Assembly: GCA_029252865.1 (NCBI GenBank)
Contig: JAQXAP010000019.1
Coordinates: 1-32,220, forward strand
Length of the DNA: 32,220 nt
Direction: 5' to 3'
From: Polaribacter sp.
GTDB lineage: Bacteria > Bacteroidota > Bacteroidia > Flavobacteriales > Flavobacteriaceae
A model generated the notes under the pieces. That model searched no databases, was not told the DNA's origin, and worked only from the letters and a program-made list of their open reading frames with translations. The stretch's first letter is position 1. The number at the start of each line of letters is the position of its first letter. This document shows, in pieces, positions 9,367 through 18,348 of this stretch. The translations under genes were made by a program, and so were the position numbers.

Positions 9367-9534
9367 AATAATAGTATTTAAAAATCAAAAATTGAATGCA
9401 GCAAAAATACGCATATAATTTCAGGTTATTCTAGTTACTTGCAAGTAGGTTGTATTGTCGATTGTGATAACATACATTTTGTATTTACAAAAACGATATA
9501 ATGCAAAGCACGACCTTAAAGCAACCGCAAAAAA

Positions 9535-9561
9535 AAACTGACAACTATGAATTGTCAGTTT
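9535..9561 (-). terminator. Intrinsic terminator downstream of queA
   Basis: AAACTGACAA-ctatgaa-TTGTCAGTTT followed on the minus strand by a T tract (A run at 9529-9537 on +). Confidence 0.8.
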
Positions 9562-9583
9562 CTAATTTTTATTGTTATAAATA

Positions 9584-10633
9584 TTATAAGATTAACATAG
9601 CGTCTCCATAAGTAGAGAATCTATATTTTTCTTTGATTGCTTCTTTGTACGCTTCCATTACAAAATCGTAACCTCCAAAAGCAGCTACTTGCATTAGTAA
9701 AGTTGATTTTGGTGTATGAAAATTGGTAATCATTGCATTTGCAATGTTGAAATCATAAGGAGGGAAAATAAATTTATTTGTCCAACCCTTAAATCCTTTT
9801 AATTCACCTTTAGATGATACTGAAGACTCTATCGTTCTGATTACTGTTGTGCCTATTGCACAAACTTTCCTTTTTTCTTTCTTTGCTAAATTTATTTTAT
9901 CTGCAGTTTCATCAGAAATATCAATTTGCTCAGAATCCATTTTATGCTTAGATAAATCTTCTACTTCTACAGCGCTGAATGTTCCCAAACCAACATGTAA
10001 TGTCGTCTCGGCGAACTCAACTCCTTTGATTTCTAAACGCTTCATTAAATGTTTAGAGAAATGCAAACCAGCGGTTGGTGCTGCAACAGCTCCCTCTTGT
10101 TTTGCATAAATAGTTTGATAACGTTCGTCATCAATAGGTTCCACCTCTCTTCCAATTGCTTTTGGTAATGGGGTTTGACCTAGCTCTAATAGTTTTGCTC
10201 TAAATTCTTCATAAGAACCATCAAATAAGAAGCGTAATGTTCTTCCTCTGGATGTTGTATTATCTATAACTTCAGCAACTAAACTGTCGTCTTCACCAAA
10301 AAATAATTTGTTACCAATTCTAATTTTTCTTGCTGGATCTACTAAAACATCCCACAATCTATTTTCTGCATTTAATTCTCTCAGTAAAAAAACTTCTATT
10401 CTAGCGCCAGTTTTTTCTTTATTACCAAACATTCGTGCTGGAAAAACTTTGGTATTATTCAACATCATAACATCACCTTCATCGAAGTAATTTATAACAT
10501 CTTTAAAAAGCTTATGCTCTATTGTTTGTTCTTTTCTATTTAATACCATTAGGCGAGACTCATCTCTATGTTCGGCAGGATAAACTGCTAATAATTCCTC
10601 TGGCAACTCAAATTCAAAATGCGATAATTTCAT
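9584..10633 (-). CDS. queA: S-adenosylmethionine:tRNA ribosyltransferase-isomerase
   Basis: [74 protein letters not shown]. Confidence 0.97.
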   Translation of the reverse strand: MKLSHFEFELPEELLAVYPAEHRDESRLMVLNRKEQTIEHKLFKDVINYFDEGDVMMLNNTKVFPARMFGNKEKTGARIEVFLLRELNAENRLWDVLVDPARKIRIGNKLFFGEDDSLVAEVIDNTTSRGRTLRFLFDGSYEEFRAKLLELGQTPLPKAIGREVEPIDDERYQTIYAKQEGAVAAPTAGLHFSKHLMKRLEIKGVEFAETTLHVGLGTFSAVEVEDLSKHKMDSEQIDISDETADKINLAKKEKRKVCAIGTTVIRTIESSVSSKGELKGFKGWTNKFIFPPYDFNIANAMITNFHTPKSTLLMQVAAFGGYDFVMEAYKEAIKEKYRFSTYGDAMLIL

Positions 10634-10657
10634 ATGTTTGTTTACTTATAAAAGCGG

Positions 10658-10689
10658 CAAATATACGATTTCAAAATAGGCCTTGTCAA
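10658..10689 (-). promoter_or_regulatory. queA promoter (-33 TTG, N21, -7 TATATTTG)
   Basis: Minus strand TTG ACAAGGCCTATTTTGAAATCG TATATTTG lies between the aroA stop and queA start. Confidence 0.65.
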
Positions 10690-10706
10690 GTGTTTGGTGA
10701 GTTAAA

Positions 10707-11936
10707 TTATAGTTTATCTATTTTAATGCCAATTTGTTGCATGTCAATCCAAAATTTTTGATAAGATTTCGTAACCACTTTTGCTTCTAATATTTTAATA
10801 GGAACTCTTAGTGCTAAAGGCGCAAATGCCATTGCCATTCTATGATCGTTATACGTTTTTATCGAAATATTTGATTTTATTTCTGAAGAATTTTTTAAAT
10901 GTAAACTTTTATCAGTTACCCTAATAGTTGCTCCCAACTTGGTCAATTCGTCGTTTAGAGCCAATAATCTGTCTGTTTCTTTAATTTTTAAAGTATGTAA
11001 ACCTACTAAATTACAAGCTACTTTTTCTGCAAAACAGGTAACTGCAATTGTTTGTGCAATATCTGGGGCGCTTTTTAAATCTATTTCTAAAGTTGTTTTC
11101 TTGCTCTCTTTTACCTTTTGTAGAATGATAAAATCCTCTCCAAAAACTGTTTCTACACCAAAATGCTGATAAATTTCTGCCAAACAAGAATCTCCCTGTA
11201 AACTTTCTTTCTTATAGGCTGATAATGTAATTTCTGAGCCAATATCTGACAATGCCATAATTGAATAAAAATAACTAGCCGAAGACCAATCTGACTCCAC
11301 AACAACAATTTGTTTTTCTATTGAAGTCTGTGGATTAACTTTAATAAGGCTTTCCTTAAAACTAGTTTTAATTCCCAACTGATTCAATAAACTCAGAGTC
11401 ATATTTATGTATGGCACAGAGGTAATTTTACCAACGAGCTCTATTTCTAAACCGTTTTCTAGTTTTGATGCAATTAATAATAATGATGAAATATATTGGC
11501 TACTTACGTTTCCATTGATTTGAACTTTATCTTTTGTTATTTTAGTTCCTTTAATTCTGATTGGTGGATATCCTTCTTTATCCTCGTAAGAGATTTTTGC
11601 TCCAACATCTTTTAATGCATTTACTAAAATTTCAATAGGTCTGTTTTGCATTCTTTCAGAACCTGTTAAGACAACCTCTCTACCTTCTTTAACAGCAAAA
11701 TAGGAAGTTAAAAAACGCATTGCTGTGCCTGCATGACCAATGTCTACTGATTCTTCTGACGATGATAGAGCTTGCTGCATGTGCACCGAATCGTCAGAAT
11801 CTGATAAATTTTCAATAGAAATTTCTGGAAATAAATTCTGAAGAATTAACAATCTATTCGATTCACTTTTAGAACCAGAAATTGTAATTTTCTCATTAAC
11901 TTTCTTATTCCCTATAACATTTAATAATATATCCAT
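10707..11936 (-). CDS. aroA: 3-phosphoshikimate 1-carboxyvinyltransferase (EPSP synthase)
   Basis: ISGSKSESNRLLIL, GHAGTAMRFLTSYFAV, SERMQNRPIEILVNALKDVGA, DWSSASYF, KETDRLLAL, DHRMAMAFAPLAL. Confidence 0.95.
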   Translation of the reverse strand: MDILLNVIGNKKVNEKITISGSKSESNRLLILQNLFPEISIENLSDSDDSVHMQQALSSSEESVDIGHAGTAMRFLTSYFAVKEGREVVLTGSERMQNRPIEILVNALKDVGAKISYEDKEGYPPIRIKGTKITKDKVQINGNVSSQYISSLLLIASKLENGLEIELVGKITSVPYINMTLSLLNQLGIKTSFKESLIKVNPQTSIEKQIVVVESDWSSASYFYSIMALSDIGSEITLSAYKKESLQGDSCLAEIYQHFGVETVFGEDFIILQKVKESKKTTLEIDLKSAPDIAQTIAVTCFAEKVACNLVGLHTLKIKETDRLLALNDELTKLGATIRVTDKSLHLKNSSEIKSNISIKTYNDHRMAMAFAPLALRVPIKILEAKVVTKSYQKFWIDMQQIGIKIDKL

Positions 11937-11970
11937 TTCCTATAATCTATAAAACTGCTTTTCAAAGAGC

Positions 11971-12001
11971 CAAAGTTACCATTCAAAAGAACTCTAACAA
12001 A
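11971..12001 (-). promoter_or_regulatory. aroA promoter (-33 TTTG, N19, -7 TAACTTTG)
   Basis: Minus strand TTTG-N19-TAACTTTG about 35 nt upstream of the aroA start. Confidence 0.6.
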
Positions 12002-12042
12002 GTTTCTTGACAACAATTAATTGTAAAAATTTGAGGCTTTTT

Positions 12043-12744
12043 TTAGGAATTTAAAGAAATATCTGCTTTTAAATCTAATTTAACAGCATTTTCTAAATCC
12101 TGTAAATGCTGTTTTCTAACCTTTAACTTTGTTTCCGCATGTGCTTTTTTATTGAGTTTAGAAAACATAACGGCTACTTTTATAGCAGTTGCTAACAAAT
12201 GTGCCTCTGGAACCAGTAAATCTAAAAAACCTGCTTTTACTGCACTTTTTGGATTGTAAATTTCTGCATTATTTACACTTCTGTTTAAATAAACTTCAGA
12301 TAAGCGTGCTTTTGCAATAGCTATTCCAGCGTTATGCATTGTCATTCCTATGATCACTTCATTTAAACCTATTTTAAAATCGCCTTCAACACCAATTCTA
12401 TAATCTGAAGAAAGCAATAAAAATGCTCCTTTGGCAATTGCATGCCCAGAACAAGCTAAAATTATTGGCTGTGGAAAAGACAACATTCTTAAAGATAATT
12501 TAGATCCTTTTGTTACTAATTTTTTTGCAGATTCGGGAGATTTCGTCATGATTTTTAAATCAAACCCAGCTGAAAAAACACCCTCTTTTCCTGTAATAAT
12601 TACTACTTTATTTTCTTTTTCTGCTTTATCTAAACCTAAATTTAACCCTTCAATTACTTCATGAGAAATTGCATTTGCTTTTCCATTATTAATTGTAAGA
12701 ATTGTGTAAACCTCCTCTGATTGATACTTGACAAATTCGTTCAT
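12043..12744 (-). CDS. Crotonase / enoyl-CoA hydratase-isomerase family protein
   Basis: VVIITGKEGVFSAGFDLKIM, ILACSGHAIAKGAFLLLSSDYRIG (oxyanion-hole regions). Confidence 0.88.
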   Translation of the reverse strand: MNEFVKYQSEEVYTILTINNGKANAISHEVIEGLNLGLDKAEKENKVVIITGKEGVFSAGFDLKIMTKSPESAKKLVTKGSKLSLRMLSFPQPIILACSGHAIAKGAFLLLSSDYRIGVEGDFKIGLNEVIIGMTMHNAGIAIAKARLSEVYLNRSVNNAEIYNPKSAVKAGFLDLLVPEAHLLATAIKVAVMFSKLNKKAHAETKLKVRKQHLQDLENAVKLDLKADISLNS

Positions 12745-12845
12745 TATTTTGATTTTTAAACAAGTTACAATAAAAATTAAAACAGTAAAAGAATTCTAAC
12801 AAACATGATTCTTTGCGACAAGAAATACCTTTGTTATTATTTGTT

Positions 12846-12853
12846 TATTTTTG
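12846..12853 (+). promoter_or_regulatory. Candidate -7 element (TATTTTTG) for the CLC gene
   Basis: Exact TAnnTTTG word 85 bp upstream of the 12938 start; no well-spaced -33 TTG. Confidence 0.3.
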
Positions 12854-12937
12854 CAAACCAAAGCAAAAAAAGACTTTTCAAAAGTTCCACTGGATTTCAT
12901 TCTACGCGTTCCTTTTATAAAGTAAGTTGAATTAACT

Positions 12938-14239
12938 ATGGATAAAATAAAAAAAATATTTCTTTCGTTTGAACAAAATTTATCCCTGCTTTTCCTTTTA
13001 AAATGGACTTTTATTTGTTTGCTTATTGGGGTATTAGCTGGTAGTGCTTCCGCCGTATTTTTATGGACTTTAGAATGGGCAACAAACTACAGAGAAGCAA
13101 ATTTATGGATTATTGCATTACTACCAATTAGTGGACTTATCATTGGTTTATCATATCATTATTACGGACAAAGTGTGGTAAAAGGAAATAATTTACTGAT
13201 TGAAGAATTTCATTCTCCTAAAAAAATAATTCCATTTAAAATGGCTCCCCTAGTCTTTATTGGAACTATTCTCACTCATTTATTTGGAGGTTCTGCTGGT
13301 CGTGAGGGAACTGCTGTACAAGTGGGTGGCGCAATTGCAGATCAGTTTACTAAAATTTTTAAACTTTCTGCCTTTGATAGAAAAATTGTATTAATTACAG
13401 GTATAAGTGCGGGATTTGCTTCCGTTTTTGGAACACCTTTAGCAGGTGCCATTTTTGCGCTTGAAGTTATGATTATTGGAAGAGTAAGATTTGAAGCTAT
13501 TGTACCTAGTTTTTTAGCAGCGGTTTTTGCAAACTATTTTTGTGATGTTTGGCAAATATCTCATCATACACATTACAACATTTCTACAGTTTCTGATTTA
13601 ACACCAACAACAATTTTATGGTCTTTATTGGCAGGTATTATTTTTGGATTGGTAAGTATGTTATTTTCTAAATCCACACATTTTTGGGGTACTTTATTTA
13701 AAAAAAGTATTAAGTATGCGCCGCTTCGTCCTTTAATTGGTGGTGCAATTTTAGCAGTTGTTGTCTATCTTATGGGAACAACAAAATATATAGGTCTTGG
13801 TGTGCCAACAATTGTAGATGCTTTTTATATCAATCTAAATTCTTATGATTTTATCCTAAAATTACTATTTACCTCTTTCACTCTTGGAGCTGGATTTAAA
13901 GGAGGAGAAGTAACTCCTCTCTTTTTTATTGGAGCTACCTTAGGAAACATTTTAGTTTGGTTTATCCCAATGCCAATGCCATTATTAGCAGGAATGGGTT
14001 TTGTCGCTGTCTTTGCAGGAGCAACAAATACACCTATTGCTTGTACAATAATGGGAATTGAATTATTCGGAATTGAATCTGGTATTTTTATCGCTTTAGC
14101 TTGTACAACTTCTTATTTATTTTCTGGGCATTCAAGTATTTATTCAGCTCAAATTATTGGAAGTCCAAAAGATAAATTTTTTATGAAAGAGAAAGGCCTT
14201 ACTCTCACTGAGGTATACAACAAAAGAAATAAAAAGTAA
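12938..14239 (+). CDS. CLC-family anion/proton transporter, fluoride-type (CLC-F-like) motifs
   Basis: VKGNNLLIEEFHSP, GSAGREGTAVQVGGAIAD and GAGFKGGEVTPLFFIGA, in place of canonical GSGIP / GREGP / GxFxP. Confidence 0.85.
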   Translation: MDKIKKIFLSFEQNLSLLFLLKWTFICLLIGVLAGSASAVFLWTLEWATNYREANLWIIALLPISGLIIGLSYHYYGQSVVKGNNLLIEEFHSPKKIIPFKMAPLVFIGTILTHLFGGSAGREGTAVQVGGAIADQFTKIFKLSAFDRKIVLITGISAGFASVFGTPLAGAIFALEVMIIGRVRFEAIVPSFLAAVFANYFCDVWQISHHTHYNISTVSDLTPTTILWSLLAGIIFGLVSMLFSKSTHFWGTLFKKSIKYAPLRPLIGGAILAVVVYLMGTTKYIGLGVPTIVDAFYINLNSYDFILKLLFTSFTLGAGFKGGEVTPLFFIGATLGNILVWFIPMPMPLLAGMGFVAVFAGATNTPIACTIMGIELFGIESGIFIALACTTSYLFSGHSSIYSAQIIGSPKDKFFMKEKGLTLTEVYNKRNKK

Positions 14240-14251
14240 TTGCAAATTAAT

Positions 14252-15277
14252 TTACAATTCTAACGCTTCTACATCTATCCAATTTTTCTTTTCAACGACA
14301 GTTCCTTTATCTAATATAATAACTCCAGGGTTTGCTCTAATCATCGTTTTTAGAGTTGTTTCATCACAAAATAAAAAGTTGAAAGGTAAATTGTATTTGT
14401 CTTTAGCCAATAACAAATCATCTGTAAACGAAGCTGAAACGCCATAAACAGTGTATCCTTTTGCCATAGCTTTTGTTGTAACTTTTTTAATTGCAGGAAG
14501 TCCATTAACATCTACTTTTTCTAAATCATAGATGATAACGAGCATTACTTTTTCTTTATTTAATAATTCTGGTGCTAAATCTGCTTGTTCATCTTCTAGC
14601 ATAAAATCATGAACTGGAGGGATTTCTCCATCATCTTGATATTCCATTCCCTCAGAAATATTTTTTCCAATCGCATAAGCTCTAAAATCTATTAAAGGCA
14701 GATGAGTTAACACGTGTTGAGTGATAAACAAGAAAACGCCTAATGATAAAAAGGTAATTACTTTTGGTATCTTTCCTTTAAATATGGGTTTAACAAACTC
14801 TATTTTTATCAGTAAAATAATAATTAAAACAATTAAGATTACATTTTTATAGAAAGTCTCCCATGTACTTAATTTGATTGCATCTCCAAAACAACCACAA
14901 TCTGTAACTTTATTATAATAGGCAGAATACCAAGTCAAAAACAAGAAGACTAATGTTAAAATAAACAAACTCCAAACGGTAAATTTTGACTTATAACCGA
15001 TTAAAATCATAACTCCTAGTAAAATTTCTGCCACAATCAATAAAACTGCAAAAGGCAAGGCATAAGGAATTAAAAAATCAAATTCTAAAACCACAGAACC
15101 AAAATACTTTTGAAGAAAATCAGGAATTGTATACCCAAAATTTATCTTGATAACGGAAAAATATTCTTGAAACTTATATTGTGATCCAATTGGATCTACC
15201 AATTTTACAAAGCCTGAAAAAATAAATAAGGCTCCTACTAAAATTCTTGCAATTTGTGTAATAAGTTTTAAAATCAT
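14252..15277 (-). CDS. DoxX/MauE-like membrane protein (BT_3928-type)
   Basis: ARILVGALFIFSGFVKLVDPIGSQYKFQEYF N-terminus, TDCGCFGDAIKLSTWETFYKN, C-terminal thioredoxin-like segment. Confidence 0.85.
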   Translation of the reverse strand: MILKLITQIARILVGALFIFSGFVKLVDPIGSQYKFQEYFSVIKINFGYTIPDFLQKYFGSVVLEFDFLIPYALPFAVLLIVAEILLGVMILIGYKSKFTVWSLFILTLVFLFLTWYSAYYNKVTDCGCFGDAIKLSTWETFYKNVILIVLIIILLIKIEFVKPIFKGKIPKVITFLSLGVFLFITQHVLTHLPLIDFRAYAIGKNISEGMEYQDDGEIPPVHDFMLEDEQADLAPELLNKEKVMLVIIYDLEKVDVNGLPAIKKVTTKAMAKGYTVYGVSASFTDDLLLAKDKYNLPFNFLFCDETTLKTMIRANPGVIILDKGTVVEKKNWIDVEALEL

Positions 15278-15415
15278 GGTATTTTGCTTATATCATAATG
15301 CTTTTTATCATTGAATATCAAATAATAAATTGCAAAAAATAATCTTCTATTTATCCTGTTTAAATTATTTAGTTATTGTAAAAGTTCATATCACTTTAAA
15401 TATGTGCAGATCTTC

Positions 15416-15949
15416 TTACCCTAAATGAATCATGGCAAAAACAGCATAATTAATCATGTCTTGGTAATTTGCATCAATCCCTTCAGATACAATGGTTTTT
15501 CCTTTATTATCCTCAATTTGCTTAACGCGTAATAATTTTTGTAAAATTAGATCTGTTAAACTAGAAACGCGCATATCTCTCCAAGCTTCTCCATAATCAT
15601 GATTTTTATCCATCATTAATTCTTTGGTGATTTTGCTGTGTTTATCATACAAAACGGTCGCTTCTTCTGTATTCAAATCAGGATTTTCAACAATACCCAA
15701 CTCTAACTGAATTAAAGCCATTATAGAATAATTGATAATTCCAATAAACTCCGGTTTTTCACCTTCATCAACTTTACGAACATCATTTTCTTGTAATTGA
15801 CGAATTCTTGTCGCCTTTATAAAAATCTGATCTGTTAAAGATGTTAAACGTAAAATTCTCCATGCAGAACCATAATCAGACATTTTCTTGATAAATAAAC
15901 TTCTGCATTCTTCAATTGCAGCATCATATTGTTTTGAGGTATTTTGCAT
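15416..15949 (-). CDS. DUF1599 / nucleotide-modification-associated domain (two copies)
   Basis: Two homologous halves: MSDYGSAWRILRLTSLTDQIFIKATRIRQL...INYSIMALIQL and NHDYGEAWRDMRVSSLTDLILQKLLRVKQI...INYAVFAMIHL. Confidence 0.85.
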   Translation of the reverse strand: MQNTSKQYDAAIEECRSLFIKKMSDYGSAWRILRLTSLTDQIFIKATRIRQLQENDVRKVDEGEKPEFIGIINYSIMALIQLELGIVENPDLNTEEATVLYDKHSKITKELMMDKNHDYGEAWRDMRVSSLTDLILQKLLRVKQIEDNKGKTIVSEGIDANYQDMINYAVFAMIHLG

Positions 15950-16032
15950 TTTTCAGTAAAAGTATTTGTGTAAAAATAGTAAAACTTAAACGCATTTCAT
16001 TTATTTTTACAATGAAATTATCAATCATTATT

Positions 16033-16614
16033 ATGAATAGAATTGTTGTTTTTTGTGGATCAAGCTTAGGCTTTAAACCTATTTACAAAGAAGCTGCCGT
16101 AGAATTAGGAAATTATTTTGCTAACAACAAAATAGGCCTAGTTTACGGTGGAGGAAAAATTGGAATGATGGGAGTTCTTGCAGACACAATTCTAGCCCAA
16201 AATGGAGAAGTTATTGGTGTAATACCTAAATTATTAGAAAAAGAAGAAGTCGTTCATTCCGGTGTAGAAGAGATGATTGTTTGTAAAAAAATGAGCGAAC
16301 GAAAAGTAATTATGAGTAAATTAATTGATGGATACATTACTCTTCCTGGAGGATTCGGAACACTTGATGAACTTTTTGAAGCTTTGACTTTAGGGCAATT
16401 ACAGATTGAACAAAAACCCATTGGACTTTTGAATGTAAATGGTTTTTTTGATTCAGTTTTATTACAATTAGATAAAATGGTAGTAGAAGGTTTTTTAAAA
16501 CAAGCCAATAGAGATATGTTATTTGTAAGTACTTCTGTAAATGACTTAATACTGCAGATGAATGCGTATAAAACTCCAAAAATAGAACACGTAATTAACA
16601 AAGTAGTAAGTTAA
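16033..16614 (+). CDS. LOG / TIGR00730-type Rossmann-fold protein (start probably 16033; ORF open from 15916)
   Basis: MNRIVVFCGSSLGFKPIYKEAA, GLVYGGGKIGMMG, LPGGFGTLDELFEALTLGQ (PGGxGTxxE motif). Confidence 0.92.
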   Translation: MNRIVVFCGSSLGFKPIYKEAAVELGNYFANNKIGLVYGGGKIGMMGVLADTILAQNGEVIGVIPKLLEKEEVVHSGVEEMIVCKKMSERKVIMSKLIDGYITLPGGFGTLDELFEALTLGQLQIEQKPIGLLNVNGFFDSVLLQLDKMVVEGFLKQANRDMLFVSTSVNDLILQMNAYKTPKIEHVINKVVS

Positions 16615-16615
16615 C

Positions 16616-17440
16616 ATGACCATAAATTGTAAAGGTACTTTAGTCGATTTGTCTTCACCAAAAGTGATGGGAATCTTAAATATCACTCCGGACTCCTTTT
16701 TTGATGGTGGAAAATATAAAAGCGAATCAGACATTCTTTCGCAAGTTGAAAAAATGCTGAGGCATGGCGCAACCTTTATAGATGTTGGCGCATATTCGTC
16801 CAGACCTGGTGCAAAACACATTTCTGAAGAAGAAGAGCTCAATAGGATTTTACCCGTTATCAATTTATTAATTAAAAGTTTTCCAGAAATCATTATTTCT
16901 GTAGATACTTTTAGAAGTAGAGTTGCACAAGAAACTATAAATGCTGGCGCTGCAATTATAAATGATATTTCTGGAGGTACAATGGATGAAAATATGTTTA
17001 CTACAGCTGCAAATCTACAAGTTCCTTATATTTTAATGCACATGTTAGGTACTCCACAAAACATGCAGAGAAACCCTGTTTATAGTGATGTAACTAGAGA
17101 GATTATCTCATTTTTTGCAGCACAAATACACAAACTACATCAACTTAAACTAAACGATATAATAATAGACGTTGGCTTTGGTTTTGGAAAAACTATCGAT
17201 CATAATTTTGAAATTTTAAAGAACTTGTCTCTTTTTAAAAGTTTAGATACACCGATTTTAGCTGGTATTTCAAGAAAATCAATGTTGTATAAAACATTAA
17301 ATATCTCTGCACAACAAGCTTTAAACGCAACAACATCTGCAAATACAATTGCCTTATTAAATGGGGCAAGTATTTTACGTGTTCACGATGTCAGAGAAGC
17401 TACAGAAGCAATAAAAATTGTAAATCAAATTTCATTTTGA
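16616..17440 (+). CDS. folP: Dihydropteroate synthase
   Basis: VMGILNITPDSFFDGGKY, FIDVGAYSSRPGA, INDISGG, ILMHMLGTPQNMQ, DVGFGFGKT, GISRKSML. Confidence 0.96.
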   Translation: MTINCKGTLVDLSSPKVMGILNITPDSFFDGGKYKSESDILSQVEKMLRHGATFIDVGAYSSRPGAKHISEEEELNRILPVINLLIKSFPEIIISVDTFRSRVAQETINAGAAIINDISGGTMDENMFTTAANLQVPYILMHMLGTPQNMQRNPVYSDVTREIISFFAAQIHKLHQLKLNDIIIDVGFGFGKTIDHNFEILKNLSLFKSLDTPILAGISRKSMLYKTLNISAQQALNATTSANTIALLNGASILRVHDVREATEAIKIVNQISF

Positions 17441-17453
17441 CTTTAAAAGAAAT

Positions 17454-17484
17454 TTGAAGCTCTTTCCTAATTTTAGTACTTTAG
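17454..17484 (+). promoter_or_regulatory. Candidate cdaA promoter (TTG, N20, TACTTTAG)
   Basis: TTG at 17454 and TACTTTAG at 17477 (one mismatch to TAnnTTTG), about 20 bp upstream of the 17505 start. Confidence 0.4.
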
Positions 17485-17504
17485 CATAAAACTACTCAAT
17501 ATTC

Positions 17505-18281
17505 ATGTTCGATTTTATTGAATTTTCCTTGCTAGATGTTTTAGACATCGTACTAGTTGCAACATTACTCTATTATACTTACAAATTATTAAAAGGCACA
17601 GTTGCCATAAATATTGTAATAGGAATTGCCATTGTATTTGTTATTTGGAAAATAACAGAAGCACTAAAAATGGAAATGTTAAGTGGAATTTTAGGTACAC
17701 TTTTAGGTGGTGGTGTTGTTGCTTTAATTATTGTTTTTCAGCAAGAAATAAGAAAATTCTTATTAATGATCGGTACAAGTAAATTTACGAATAAACGAAG
17801 CTTTTTAAAACAAATAAAATTTTTACAAACAGAAATTAGTGCAGAAATAGAAACTGAAGTTATTATAGAAGCTTGCAAAAAATTATCAAAATCAAAAACA
17901 GGTGCATTAATCGTGATTGAACGCACCAACTCACTTGATTTTCTAATAAATACAGGTGATAACATGAATGCTCTAGTTAACGTGGCTATCTTAGAAAGTA
18001 TTTTTTACAAAAACAGCCCTTTACATGATGGTGCATTAATAATTAGAGATAACTTTATTGTGGCTACAAGAGTGGTTTTGCCAATTTCTGATAGTAATAA
18101 AATTCCTGCAAGATTTGGTCTACGACATAGAGCGGCTATTGGAGTTTCAGAAAAAACAGATGCTATTTGTTTACTTGTTTCTGAAGAGACAGGTGAAATT
18201 TCTTATATAAAAGATGGTAGTTTTGAACTCTATTCTGATTATAATGAGTTGAATCAAAAAATCAGAAAAGACTTAATGTAA
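17505..18281 (+). CDS. cdaA: Diadenylate cyclase CdaA (c-di-AMP synthase)
   Basis: Three N-terminal TM segments, then DAC domain motifs SPLHDGALIIRDN (DGA) and GLRHRAAIGVSE (RHR). Confidence 0.94.
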   Translation: MFDFIEFSLLDVLDIVLVATLLYYTYKLLKGTVAINIVIGIAIVFVIWKITEALKMEMLSGILGTLLGGGVVALIIVFQQEIRKFLLMIGTSKFTNKRSFLKQIKFLQTEISAEIETEVIIEACKKLSKSKTGALIVIERTNSLDFLINTGDNMNALVNVAILESIFYKNSPLHDGALIIRDNFIVATRVVLPISDSNKIPARFGLRHRAAIGVSEKTDAICLLVSEETGEISYIKDGSFELYSDYNELNQKIRKDLM

Positions 18282-18348
18282 TATTATTTTAAAGGCTAAT
18301 TAGTATAATTTATCTTTAGATTAAGTTATAAAATAAATCATTGAATGG

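Noticed and set aside
10522-10761. Plus-strand 79-aa ORF spanning the queA start, promoter and aroA end
   Set aside because: Covers a good minus-strand promoter and two known genes; no family resemblance.
16254-16601. Two minus-strand ORFs (16254-16601, 16337-16579) within the LOG-like gene
   Set aside because: Antisense to a clear LOG-like CDS in AT-rich DNA; composition looks like a shadow frame.
16546-16893. Minus-strand 115-aa ORF across the LOG/folP junction
   Set aside because: Overlaps two well-supported genes on the other strand; no domain signature.
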